Assembly (NCBI GenBank): GCA_016711295.1
Contig: JADJTE010000031.1
Location: 1 to 64,000 of the forward strand
Reading direction: 5' to 3'
Length of the DNA: 64,000 nucleotides
Source of the DNA: Sphingobacteriales bacterium
Lineage (GTDB): Bacteria; Bacteroidota; Bacteroidia; Chitinophagales; UBA2359
The position numbers were made by a program, and so were the translations under genes. The notes below the pieces were generated by a model. It saw only the letters and a program-made list of their open reading frames with translations. It searched no databases and was not told where the DNA came from. This document shows, piece after piece, positions 29,059 to 38,307 of the stretch; positions within the stretch are counted from its first letter, which is position 1; each line of letters opens with the position of its first letter.

Positions 29059-30526
29059 CAACATCTCTGCCAAAATAAAGGCAGTGCAAATATGAAAAAG
29101 CATTGAAAAGCGTTAATTTTGAGTTTCCAAACCTTAAAAAAACGCTATTCAATGCTTGATAGAAATAACTTTTCGCGCTGTATAGTCCCGTGCAAATGTA
29201 GGTATTTTATGGAGATATTGCATTCATTTCTTTGTATTTCTTATGGTGGCGGCATTCGCACCTAAGCCGCTATACGACATATAGCGAACGCAGCCTGTTC
29301 CGATTTATCAGACAAACAATAAATTGGAATTCGTTGTTTTAAGAATATTTAAATGTTTCATTCATAAAGAGGGCTGTATTTATTTATTAGTAGCCGATGA
29401 AACGGTTGAGTCGAAATCGCGAAAATCGACCTTCGGTCAGGGACGCTTCTATTCGTCCGTGCTTCAGACGGCGATTAATTCGGTGTGTTTTTTCGGTTTT
29501 TCTTTGGTAGAGGTAGATAGCGAGAAATCCTATTTTTTGGGGCTAAACCAAGTAGTACCACAACGAACAAGACAAGGCACGCATAGCAGTCGAAAAGCGA
29601 AAAGAGCAGCGGGCAAAGGTAAGCCCAAAGGGCGAAAAAAGGGCACAAAGAACGCCCCCCAAAAAAGCGATGTTGCGGCAGATGCGCCCGAACAAACTGC
29701 GTCATTTCGTACATTTAAAACTTTTTCCGAAAGTATAATGAGCTTATTATCAAGCCTTTTTCCCGGACTAAACTTGTCGTACTTAATCCTCGATTCAGCC
29801 TACGGCAATAGCAAATACTTGCAATTAGCCAAAGAAAAAGGACTATGCGTCATTTCCGAATTGCGCCAGTCACCCGCCTTGTTTTTCCTACCCGATACGC
29901 CCCAAAATGACACCGATACGCCCAACAAAAAACGAGGAAGACCCCAAAAATACGGTCGTAAAGTCGACATCAAAAACTTGCCCGATACACTCATCGTCTC
30001 CGAAAAAACAGAAAACGGCATACACTACACCATCTATCAATTTCAGGCATACAATAAAGAAATGCCTGCGTTTTTGCTCAACGTAGTTTCGACAAAAGCC
30101 ACCAACCTCAAAACAGGCAAAGTGGCATACCGTCATCTTTTCTCGAACGACCTCCAACTCGATGCCCAAACGATGATGGCATATTACACATTGCGCTTCC
30201 AAATTGAGTTCGATTTTAGAGATCTCAAACAACATTTTGGACTGCACAAATTCAAAAATTATCATCAAACGCAACTCAATAATATGTTCAATCTCGCTTT
30301 TCTGGCACTTGTTGCTGCTAAGGTTTAGCAACAACAATGGGCAATAAAACTCAACAACCCAAGCTCTCGCTGCTTGACCTCAAAACCATAATTAAAGCCC
30401 AAAAAAACCTCGAAAGCATTTTTAAAATTGCACAAAAACAACCTAAATGTTTTTTAAACCCCGATTTTGTGGCTAATTTCGTCCCCAAATGACATCATTA
30501 ACGCCGCTTAAATGGCAGAGATGTTG
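29059..30526 (+). mobile_element. IS4-superfamily insertion sequence with 14-bp inverted ends
   Basis: Left end CAACATCTCTGCCA (29059-29072) and right end TGGCAGAGATGTTG (30513-30526) are perfect inverted repeats flanking a DDE transposase gene. The element is about 1.47 kb. No target duplication is visible in the flanks. A palindromic stretch (GCATTGAA..AAGCGTT ... AACGC..TTCAATGC) lies at 29099-29157 just inside the left end. The right end interrupts a secreted-protein gene at 30527. Confidence 0.8.
29092..30492 (+). CDS. IS4-superfamily DDE transposase (frameshifted)
   Basis: The central 334 residues (29324-30328) are intact. First catalytic Asp in LLVADETVESKSRKS, second Asp in LSYLILDSAYGNSKYL and the YREK signature of IS4-type transposases in YYTLRFQIEFDFRDLKQHFG (Y-x2-R-x3-E-x6-K). 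Upstream, out-of-frame pieces (ALILSFQTLKKRYSMLDRNN, RYTTYSERSLFRFIRQTINW) form the N-terminal DNA-binding part. Downstream of a frameshift near 30320, NKTQQPKLSLLDLKTIIKAQ to FVPK-stop (30490-30492) completes the C-terminus. A lysine/arginine-rich insert (GKGKPKGRKKGTKNAPQK) sits between the first two catalytic residues. If the indels are sequencing errors the element may be active. Confidence 0.82.
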
Positions 30527-30842
30527 TAAGTTCCGAACTATCTTTTAATACTTTTAATCCAGTCGTTATATTGCCAAGATTCTCTACATCTCCTTGTTCT
30601 ATATATTTAAACCAAATAGTATCGCCATTTTTATCTATTTTCCGTACATAAATAGCATACACGCTATTAATATCAGCATAATTGCCTAATGTCAAATATC
30701 CGTCTTCGATAGGCTGTACTGCTTGTGCCAATATATTGATGGTATCGTTTCCGCCGTAGGTTTTGTTAAAATAAGTAAAGTCTTGTGCTTTGCTATTTAT
30801 GCCAAGGCATAACAAAAGCACTATCGCGATTATTTTGCTCAT
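30527..30842 (-). pseudogene. 5' fragment of a secreted beta-propeller-like protein, cut by the IS element
   Basis: The start at 30842 gives the signal peptide MSKIIAIVLLLCLGINSKAQ, then DFTYFNKTYGGNDTINI, EDGYLTLGNY and VRKIDKNGDTIWFKYIEQGD, the repeat style (GYxxxG...KIDxxGDxxW) of secreted T9SS-type proteins of Bacteroidota. Coding identity ends at DSSEL where the IS right inverted repeat begins; the open frame runs about 30 bases into the IS and stops. No remainder is found on the other side of the element (28837-29058), so the 3' part was deleted or moved. Confidence 0.7.
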
Positions 30843-30867
30843 GAGTTAATTTTTTTTTGAAGAGTGA

Positions 30868-30955
30868 TAACTATTTAGGGTATAGGGTTTTGGGTATGGG
30901 GTAATGAGCAATACTCTAATAATGCCTGACATCGCTGCATATTCGATTAGTTCGC
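30868..30955 (+). repeat. MITE-like repeat, copy B (right end missing)
   Basis: TAACTATTTAG at 30868-30878, then the G-rich stretch GGGTATAGGGTTTTGGG...GGGG and the core up to CATATTCGATTAGTTC. The right terminal repeat is absent; heptanucleotide repeats begin instead. Confidence 0.75.
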
Positions 30956-30961
30956 CACTAC

Positions 30962-31017
30962 CCACTAACCACTAACCATTAACCACTAACCATTAACCAC
31001 TAACCACTAACCACTAA
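30962..31017. repeat. Eight tandem CCACTAA heptamers
   Basis: CCACTAA repeated eight times (two units read CCATTAA), ending two bases before the rarA stop codon (complement of 31019-31021). It is non-coding. Confidence 0.85.
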
Positions 31018-31018
31018 A

Positions 31019-32362
31019 TCAATATCCATATTTTTCTTGCCACCAATGTCGCAGTTGTTTTCGCAATTCGTTTTCGCGCGGGTTATTATGCGGGTTATAC
31101 AATTTGCTTTGGCTTATTTCGGTTGGGAGATATTCTTGTGCTACAAAATTGCCTACAAATTCGTGTGGGTATTGGTATTGTTTGCCATATCCCAATTCTT
31201 TCATCAATTTGGTAGGCGCAATGCGTAGGTGTAGCGGTACGGGTAAGTTGCCTGTTTTCTGAACCAGTGCCTGCGCTTGCCTAATGGCGGTATAAACGGC
31301 GTTGCTTTTGGCAGAGGCAGCTAAGTAGGGTAGTTTGTGCCAAGATGAGGTCACATTCGGGATAGCCTATTTTTTGTACGGCATCAAAACAGTATTTGCC
31401 ATGACCAGAGCCGTTGGGTTGGCATTGCCGATGTCTTCGGAAGCTAAGATAAGCATTCTTCGGGCAATAAATTTGGGGTCTTCTCCGCCCGCCATCATGC
31501 GTGCTAACCAGTATAGTGCGGCATTGGGGTCGCTGCCTCTAATCGATTTGATAAATGCCGAAATGATGTCGTAATGCTGTTCGCCGCCTTTGTCGTATCG
31601 GGTCAATCGTTCTTGCGCAAAGGTTTCGGTCAGGGCATTGTCGATAATAGCGTTTTCTGAGCCGACACTTTCTATCAATAGTTCAAAAGTATTGAGCAAG
31701 CGCCGTCCGTCTCCGCCCGACAACGCGAGTAAGGCTTCACATTCGCGCAGTTCGATGTTGATTTGTCGTAGGTATTCGTCGTTGTGGGCGGCATAATGAA
31801 GTATTTGCATCAAATCGTCTTTGTTCAGTTCTTCGAGCGTATATACTTGGCAGCGCGATAAGAGCGGCGCAATGACTTCAAACGATGGATTTTCGGTTGT
31901 AGCTCCGATGAGCAATATCGTACCTCGCTCTACTGCACCCAATAGCGAATCTTGCTGCGATTTGCTGAACCGGTGAATTTCGTCGATAAACAAGACTGTT
32001 TTCCCTGTTTTTTCGGCGCGTTCGGTCACTTCGCGCACCTGTTTCACGCCTGCATCTACGGCACTCAAGACCGCAAAAGGCATTTTCAGGTGTCGGGCAA
32101 TAATCATGGCTAAGGTAGTTTTTCCTACGCCGGGCGGTCCCCACAAGACAATAGAGGGGCAGTTTCCGCTTTCGATAGCGCGGCGTAGTACTTTGTCTTT
32201 GCCCACTAAATGGCGTTGCCCTACAAACATATCTAAGGTTTGGGGGCGCATTCGCTCGGCAAGTGGGCGGCGTTGTCGGCGGGTGTCGTTGAATAGGTCT
32301 GATGTCGGCACGGGTATAAAAATAACGGTTGAAATCGCAAAACGCGCCCAAATATACGGCAA
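31019..32362 (-). CDS. rarA: Replication-associated recombination protein A (RarA/MgsA AAA+ ATPase) (one frameshift)
   Basis: Residues 1-330 are in one frame: PLAERMRPQTLDMFVGQRHL is the family's opening; Walker A GPPGVGKT at 75-82; Walker B VLFIDEIHRFSKSQQDSLL; sensor GATTENPSFEVIAPLLSRC; and LASEDIGNANPTALVMAN of the clamp-loader-like C-terminal region. A frameshift near 31360 leads to the rest (AASAKSNAVYTAIRQAQAL, VPLHLRIAPTKLMKELGYGK, YQYPHEFVGNFVAQEYLP) and the stop at 31019. Total about 447 residues, the normal RarA length. It acts at stalled replication forks with SSB and RecA. The first 20 residues look like an over-long N-terminus, and a later start near SDLFND is possible. Confidence 0.92.
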
Positions 32363-32369
32363 TAAGGCA

Positions 32370-32396
32370 TTGTTTCGGCAAAAAACGTTACCTTTG
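32370..32396 (+). promoter_or_regulatory. Possible promoter reading toward the TMEM175-like gene
   Basis: TTG at 32370-32372 and TACCTTTG at 32389-32396, with a 16-base spacer that is shorter than the 20 seen for the better promoters here. If used, the leader (about 190 nt) contains MITE copy C. Confidence 0.35.
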
Positions 32397-32440
32397 CGCT
32401 TAATGCGTATTCTTATTTTTTACACAAATATATAAATTGG

Positions 32441-32551
32441 CAACATTTAACCTTGTAGGAGAACTAATCGAATATGCAGCGATGTCGGGCATTAATTAGA
32501 TAAGCATCGCCCATTACTCCATACCCAAAACCCCATACTCGAAATAGTTAC
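32441..32551 (-). repeat. MITE-like repeat, copy C
   Basis: Reverse orientation. The left end is eroded (CAACATTTAACCTTGTAGG) and the right end is GAAATAGTTAC. The core shows GAATATGCAGCGATGTCGGGC and CCATACCCAAAACCCC. Confidence 0.75.
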
Positions 32552-32596
32552 GATTAATCACCTTATCACACACCCTCGAATCCTTTCTATTTGTTT

Positions 32597-33232
32597 ATGA
32601 GCCGGTTTAAACATTGGCAATTCGACATAACTCGCATAGAAGCATATAGCGATGCCGTTTTTGCCATTATCCTCACCATTTTGGTGCTGGAATTAAAAAT
32701 ACCGCATACCGAAGGGCATTTGTCCGAGACGGAATTATATGCCAAGCTCTACCACCTATTGCCTACGCTTGTCAGTTGGGTCATTAGTTTTTTGGTGGTC
32801 AGCACGTTTTGGCTTCACCACCACAACCTATTGCGTATGGCGAGCAAGGCTGATTATGCTATGATTTGGATTAACAATATATTTTTATTGTTTATGTCGC
32901 TCATTCCGTTTCCCGCCGCGCTCATGGGTAGCTACCCACACCTGCCCTTTGCTGTTGCCTCGTTCGGAATGGTCATGCTTTTCTCGTCTCTGCTGCTCAA
33001 TTTGTTCTACCATTATATTACGACCCACTACCTTAGCCACCGCTACGACAAGGCTGCTGTACAGCGCAACGTCCGCCGTTCTTTTTGGATAGGACCGCTG
33101 CTTTTTGGAGTGGCTACCCTTTCGGCTTGGATTCACCCCTATTTAGCCCTTTGCCTATATGCCATTGTGCCTATTTTATTTGTTTTGCCCTTAGACCGCC
33201 CTATCGCCACCGATGCCGACGAAGCAGAATAG
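32597..33232 (+). CDS. TMEM175-type (DUF1211) potassium-channel-like membrane protein
   Basis: Intact. The ATG at 32597 (MSRFKHWQ) is preferred to an in-frame TTG two codons upstream; 211 residues. The N-terminal RIEAYSDAVFAIILTILVLE matches the RxxxFSDAVFAI selectivity-filter motif of TMEM175 channels with Tyr for Phe. About six hydrophobic segments are visible, including VISFLVVSTFWLHHHNLL, IFLLFMSLIPFPAALMG and ALCLYAIVPILFVLPL. A prokaryotic TMEM175 forms a tetrameric K+-selective pore in the inner membrane. It is monocistronic; a MITE copy lies in its 5' region and another element follows it. Confidence 0.88.
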   Translation: MSRFKHWQFDITRIEAYSDAVFAIILTILVLELKIPHTEGHLSETELYAKLYHLLPTLVSWVISFLVVSTFWLHHHNLLRMASKADYAMIWINNIFLLFMSLIPFPAALMGSYPHLPFAVASFGMVMLFSSLLLNLFYHYITTHYLSHRYDKAAVQRNVRRSFWIGPLLFGVATLSAWIHPYLALCLYAIVPILFVLPLDRPIATDADEAE

Positions 33233-33294
33233 GCAATAGTCCCCTGCTGCCAAGTACTCGCCTCCGCCTCCCGCGCCCTATCCTATCAATTTAT

Positions 33295-33562
33295 GTAACT
33301 ATTTAGGCAACTTCGCCACTATGCTATTCATTAGATTTCCTGCGCAAAAGTAAGAAATCAAAAATTTAACCTTAAATTTGAGCGTTGCAGAGATTACACC
33401 TTAATCAGTTCTTAAAATGCCGTAGGCATGTTATATTAGTAGCATATAGCAAGTACGATTCTTAAAATGCCGTAGGTATGGCATCTAACATTATATCTGT
33501 AGGGGAATAAATGCGACCTACAAACATAGATTAGAATAGAGGCGCAATACCTAAATAGTTAC
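33295..33562. repeat. Longer element (268 bp) with the same MITE terminal repeats, copy J
   Basis: Perfect 12-bp ends GTAACTATTTAG (33295-33306) and CTAAATAGTTAC (33551-33562). The flanks are CAATTTAT (33287-33294) and CAATTTAC (33563-33570), an 8-bp target duplication with one mismatch. The interior differs from the short MITEs: it carries two copies of CTTAAAATGCCGTAGG (near 33412 and 33461) and GGAATAAATGCGACCTACAA. Confidence 0.75.
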
Positions 33563-33591
33563 CAATTTACTATATTTTAATCTGTATAGTT

Positions 33592-34558
33592 TTGGAAGAA
33601 TTAATTGCCATTATACGAAAATGGTACAAGACCATAGCAGCGGCTTGTGCCATTGCCTTAGTAAGCAGTGCGATAGTATCGCTATTGCTGCCCGAATATT
33701 TTACCTCGCGCACTACATTTATACCCGCCAATCCGCACATGATGGATAGGGGCAACGTATTTGGTGCTAAGGGCGGCGACGAAACGGTTTATCTGTTTGG
33801 CGGTCCCAACGACGTGAACCGCTTGATGAGCCTCACGGCATCGCGCAGCGTAGAGGATTATTTGATTGACAAGTTTAATTTATACGAACACTACGAAATA
33901 GATACTAGCGATGTGCAAAAGAATATTGGGTAAAGGAATCCTTGCGCAGCTATATGCAATTGATGCGCACCCCGAAGGTATGTTGCAAGTAATCGTAACA
34001 GATAAAGACCCACAATTTGCCGCTACGATGGCTAACGACATAGTGGCGCGGCTCGATACCCTAAACCTGCAAGTTGTGACCGAAAAAAAGCGCAATATCG
34101 AAAAGCTATACAGGCGCGAAAGCCGTCAATAAACGCCACGAATTTGATGTTATCAAAGATAGTTTGCTCAATACCGTGCGCAATAGCCCCAAAGATACGG
34201 TCATGGCAAAAATTTTGAAAGACGTGCTAAAAAATACTTTGGGCGAGTATACGAATATCAAAAACACCTACGAACAGCATAAATCGGCACTACATCAAGA
34301 TTTTCGAGTATTTATATCCTCGAAGCCGCCCGCCCCGCCGTCAAACGCTCGTCGCCTGTGCGCTCGCGCATTGTCATCACCACTACGCTTGTCACGCTGT
34401 TGGTCATGCTCATCACTGCCGTATTTGTAGAGCGGTATCGCGGTTTGTTTAGCCGCAGCCCAATGCCTAAAACCCCGAAAAGGTGCCTCAAAATTAAAAT
34501 TTCCATTTTTAAGCACGGAGTTGCTCAATCCATTTATCGTAACTATTTAGCCTTGTAG
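33592..34558 (+). CDS. Wzz-like polysaccharide chain-length determinant (frameshifted)
   Basis: Three frames join to one Wzz/GNVR-type protein of about 310 residues. N-terminal membrane segment AACAIALVSSAIVSLLLPEY after EELIAIIRKWYKTI; periplasmic part with TSRTTFIPANPHMMDRGN, NRLMSLTASRSVEDYLIDKF, DPQFAATMANDIVARLD and a helical middle (MAKILKDVLKNTLGEYTNIK); C-terminal membrane segment IVITTTLVTLLVMLITAVFV followed by ERYRGLF. The apparent start is TTG at 33592; an ATG may be hidden by an error. The C-terminus runs directly into MITE copy D, which supplies the stop codon in either possible frame. Such proteins set O-antigen or exopolysaccharide length in the inner membrane; no other polysaccharide gene is adjacent. 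Confidence 0.7.
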
Positions 34559-34670
34559 GGGCAGCCCCCAAGAATAGCTATTTCTAATCGAATATGCTAT
34601 GATTTCGGGCATTATTAGATGGGTATTGCCCATTACCCCATACCCAAAACCCCATACCCTAAATAGTTAC
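34539..34670 (-). repeat. MITE-like repeat, copy D, with perfect inverted ends and 8-bp target duplication
   Basis: 132 bp. GTAACTATTTAG (34539-34550) and CTAAATAGTTAC (34659-34670) are perfect inverted repeats. The element is flanked by CATTTATC on both sides (34531-34538 and 34671-34678). The core is in reverse orientation with CCCCATACCCAAAACCCC. The right-hand CATTTATC forms part of a TATCTTTG (34675-34682) upstream of the next gene. Confidence 0.9.
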
Positions 34671-34731
34671 CATTTATCTTTGTATTGGCAAACGACAAGA
34701 TAGGTTTATTACTGCCTTTTAGCCATAATAT

Positions 34732-35781
34732 ATGCCGCGCCACTCGCCGTTTATCAGGAATATGATGGGGTTGTTTGGGTTGTTGCTGCTGATGGCTTGC
34801 CGCCCAACACCCCACAGCGAAACTATTCCCGAAATATCGTTCTATTATTGGAAAACTGTATTTGCCCTCAATGCTTACGAGCAATCGGCAATGCAGCAAC
34901 AAGGCGTTACGCGCTTATTTACCCGCTTTTTTGATGTAGATATACCGCCCGATGACAGCCTCGCGCGTCCTATATCGGCTTTGCAATGGACAGAAGCACC
35001 ACCACCCACCTGCACCATAGTGCCTGTGGTATATATCAAAAACCGCGTATTTGAACAGACCGATAGCATAGCTATACCTAACTTGTGCGCACAAATAGCA
35101 CAACTCGTAGCGCAAATAGCAGCAGCCCAAGACCTAAGCATTAACAATTTGCAATTCGATTGCGATTGGACAGATAGCACCCGCGACCGCTTTTTTTACT
35201 TCTTGCAACAATATCGGCAGCATTTCCCGCACCGCATCTCGGCAACGATACGCCTACACCAAATAAAATATGCACAGCGCACGGGTGTTCCGCCCGTAGA
35301 CGAAGGCGTATTGATGTTTTATAATATGGGCACCATAAAGCCCACAGGTAGCAACTCTATTTATAATACGCCCGACGCTGCCCGATATGTGGCAGCCCTT
35401 CCGCATTATCCGCTCGAATTGTCCTTGGCATTGCCCATCTTTTCGTGGGCAATACAGAGCCGCAACGACAAAGTAGTGCAATTGCTCAACAAAACCTATC
35501 TCGCAGATTTTGCTGCCGATACCAATTTCGCACATTTGGGCGGCGCACCCGCCTTGTTCGAGGCAAAACGAGCTTTGTTCAAAGGCGGTTACTATTTTAA
35601 AGCAGGCGACCGCATAAAGGTAGAGCATATAAGCCCCACCGATTTGCAAGACATGACACAATTATTGGGCAAACACCTCGACCACAGACCGCCGACAATT
35701 ATCTTTTACGACTTGGACTCTTTAAATCTCATACAGTATGACCACTCTATTTTTAAACAAATCGGTCAAAATATTCCTTAG
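34732..35781 (+). CDS. Lipoprotein resembling the DUF3142 / TIM-barrel type
   Basis: Intact 349-residue protein. Lipobox LLLLMAC near residue 23. The middle shows NNLQFDCDWTDSTRDRFFYF, RISATIRLHQIKYAQRTG, PPVDEGVLMFYNMGTIKP and LELSLALPIFSWA, a pattern I associate with DUF3142-like proteins, thought to be TIM barrels related to glycosidases. The acidic QFDCDW strand end resembles a catalytic-strand motif, but enzymatic activity is not established. The 3' end overlaps the next gene by 44 bases, so the two are probably translationally coupled and work together. A TATCTTTG -7-like box 50 bases upstream overlaps the target duplication of MITE copy D. Confidence 0.7.
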   Translation: MPRHSPFIRNMMGLFGLLLLMACRPTPHSETIPEISFYYWKTVFALNAYEQSAMQQQGVTRLFTRFFDVDIPPDDSLARPISALQWTEAPPPTCTIVPVVYIKNRVFEQTDSIAIPNLCAQIAQLVAQIAAAQDLSINNLQFDCDWTDSTRDRFFYFLQQYRQHFPHRISATIRLHQIKYAQRTGVPPVDEGVLMFYNMGTIKPTGSNSIYNTPDAARYVAALPHYPLELSLALPIFSWAIQSRNDKVVQLLNKTYLADFAADTNFAHLGGAPALFEAKRALFKGGYYFKAGDRIKVEHISPTDLQDMTQLLGKHLDHRPPTIIFYDLDSLNLIQYDHSIFKQIGQNIP

Positions 35782-38088
35782 CGCAGTGCTAATTGGGATT
35801 TCGGCTTATGTAGCTTGGGCTTGCATCGATATGGAATGGCCAGAGGGCTATAGCTCGAACTATACGCCCGAAAGTTTTGTGCCCAACAGAGCCGAACACC
35901 CATTCTTCTTTTCCTATCTGTACTACTACGGCATCGGCACCGATACCGAACACGACACGCGCTTTAACGACAGCAACGTGAAAGAATGGCAAAGCTACCT
36001 GAATGGGGCAATGACCGCAAAGGAAATATCGTATTGGCTCTACAAAGCCAGCCCCGCCGATATAGCAGCCCTATCCCAACAAAGCACAAGTAGCCCCAAA
36101 AGCCCCTTGTCAAGCAAGGCGCGGGCTAACTTGTCGGTCTGGGGCAAAGGCGACCGGATAAAAACAGCAGCATTCGCAACTTATTTGCCGATAGCCAAAC
36201 GCTGCGAAGACTTTGCCGTGAGCGGGCGCGAAGATTGGGAATACAGCCCCGCCCGCGCTCAAGCGAAACGGCTGCTGACCCAAAAATAGCTGCCCAATTG
36301 CAAAATGAGATGACCCAAGCCAAAGATGCCTTTATGCGCCAACGCTATTGGTTCCAGCTCGTCCGCTATTATTACTATTTCAGCCCCGCCAAAGCAATTA
36401 CCTTGTTTGAGCAGCAACGCGCCCCATTCGAAGCTAATCAACTATTTTATCGCACGATGGCGTATTGCGCAGGGGCTTATTATCGACAAAAAAATTATGC
36501 CCAAGCCAATTATTACTATTCGTTGGTGTTTGCAGCAGGCGACAAACTGAAAACAGTAGCGCATTTTAGCTTCCACCCACAAGAAGAAAGCGATTGGAAC
36601 AAAACCTTACAATTAGCCCGCAATAACAGCGAAAAAGCCACCCTCTGGCAATTGTTGGGCATACATTATGCCGACGAAGCCCGTTCGATACAAGCTATTT
36701 ATGGCTTAGACCCAAAAAGCCCACGCACCGACTTGCTATTGACGCGCTTAGTCAATAAGATAGAGCGAACCGACATATACGAATACTTTCCCGAATTAGA
36801 TGATGATAGCTCGGACGAACCTTATGACCCGAAAGTATCGGCAGAAAGAGAAAAAAAACGCGCCGCCTTGTCTGCCGCCAAACGCAGCCGCCAACTCAAT
36901 ACCGATTTGGCTTGGATTAGCCCTATTGCCGACAAAGGCAATACCGCCAGTCCGTTTTTGTGGCATATATCAGCGGGCTATCTCCACTTTTTGAACAATA
37001 ACTACGAGAAAGCCAACTTCTACTACCGCAAAGCAGAACAAGTAGGAAGCACCGCCAGCAAATTGGGCAAAAAGCAATTGCGCTTGCTGAATCTACTAAA
37101 TAATATAGCCCAAGCCAAAACCATCAGTGCCACGCAAGAAAATGCTTCGCTTGCCGATTTGACTTGGCTCTATGACCAACAAGACATAGATAGCACCGAC
37201 CAATTTAGGTGCGCCGAAGCCAAACAATGGATAGCTAAAACCTTAGCCGACCGCTACCAAGCCCAAAAAGACTACGCCAAAGCCGAATGTTGGCGTCACA
37301 ATATCGATTTGTATACGCAGCCCGAAAAACTAAAAACCTATAAAGCCTTTTTGAGCCAAAAAACACATAGCCCCTACGAACAATTATGTGTAAAAATGGC
37401 AGAAATAGCCTTAGACGATATCTGGGAATTAGAAGCCGTATTAGATGCTTTTGCCGAAAAACTACCCGATGCCGTAGGCAAAATGCAGAAAGGAGGCGAC
37501 GGAGCTAAAACAGAATTGCTCGGCAACCCATTTAATGGCAAAATCAAGGATTGCCACGACTGCGACCACGCCGCCGCCCAAAGCACCACCTACAATAAGG
37601 TCAGCTTTTTACAAAAAATGCTCGAAATGCGCCAAAAAATCGACCGAAACGAAGACGTGTATAATAATGCCTACCTCGGCAATGCCTATTATAATATGAC
37701 ACATCATGGCAATGCGCGTGTATTTTACGAAAATAAAGTTATCGGTTACGGACACTACCAGCCCAATATCATCGCAAAACCCTTTCGCAGCCTACTCACT
37801 AATTGCAATACTGCCGAAAAATATTACCGCCAAGCCCTACAAAATGCGACCGATAACGAGCAACGAGCCAAATGTCATTATCTAATTGCTAAATGCCAGC
37901 GCAACGAGTGGTATAATCAAAACGTATTTACCGATGATTATAATGAGTATGCGTATAATCCCGACGAAGAAGTCATCGATTTTATCGAATGGGACGGATT
38001 CAAAGAATTAAAAAAACTATCCGACACCAAATATTACCGCAACGTACTGAACGAATGTGGCTATTTTGCCAAAACGGTAGAAAAATAG
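35738..38088 (+). CDS. Large secreted TPR-like protein coupled to the DUF3142-like lipoprotein (one frameshift)
   Basis: The start overlaps the preceding gene by 44 bases. N-terminal hydrophobic signal SVKIFLSAVLIGISAYVAWA, then CIDMEWPEGYSSNYTPESF. Frame 1 runs to about 36280 and frame 2 continues with IAAQLQNEMTQAKDAFMRQR to the stop at 38086-38088; joined length is about 780 residues. It is rich in helical TPR-like pairs (YRTMAYCAGAYYRQKNYAQA, ISAGYLHFLNNNYEKANFYY, NTAEKYYRQALQNATDNEQR, CHYLIAKCQRNEWYN). I do not recognise a named family. In Bacteroidota a protein of this size is often found next to the DUF3142-like gene (recollection, not checked). A role as outer-envelope scaffold is inference. 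Confidence 0.7.
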
Positions 38089-38089
38089 T

Positions 38090-38173
38090 AATTCTTTGGC
38101 GTATAGGGCTTTGGGTATGGCTACGCCTTGCCCTACCTCCTTGCATATTCGATTAGCCCCGACAAAGGCAAAT
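38090..38173 (+). repeat. MITE-like repeat, copy I (degenerate)
   Basis: GTATAGGGCTTTGGGTATGG, then TTGCATATTCGATTAG and GACAAAGGCAAAT match the family core in order, but both terminal repeats are eroded. Confidence 0.5.
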
Positions 38174-38186
38174 AACATCAACAACC

Positions 38187-38236
38187 ATAGCCCGCGGTTT
38201 TTAAAATCGCGGGCTATACCTCCAAAGCATTTTAAG
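38187..38236. repeat. REP-like hairpin unit R2
   Basis: ATAGCCCGCG / CGCGGGCTAT form a perfect 10-bp stem (38187-38196 with 38208-38217), followed by a second weak hairpin AAGCattttaaGGGCTT. It may also act as terminator between the TPR gene and the converging ABC permease gene. Confidence 0.65.
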
Positions 38237-38307
38237 GGCTTGTTTAGACGCGATAAAATCGAATTACACTACTCTCACACACTACAACATATAGATATTA
38301 TAACCAA

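Noticed and set aside
29092..30492. Programmed frameshifting in the IS4-type transposase
   Set aside because: The breaks are not at a slippery heptamer with downstream structure, and other genes nearby show similar breaks, so sequence error is more likely.
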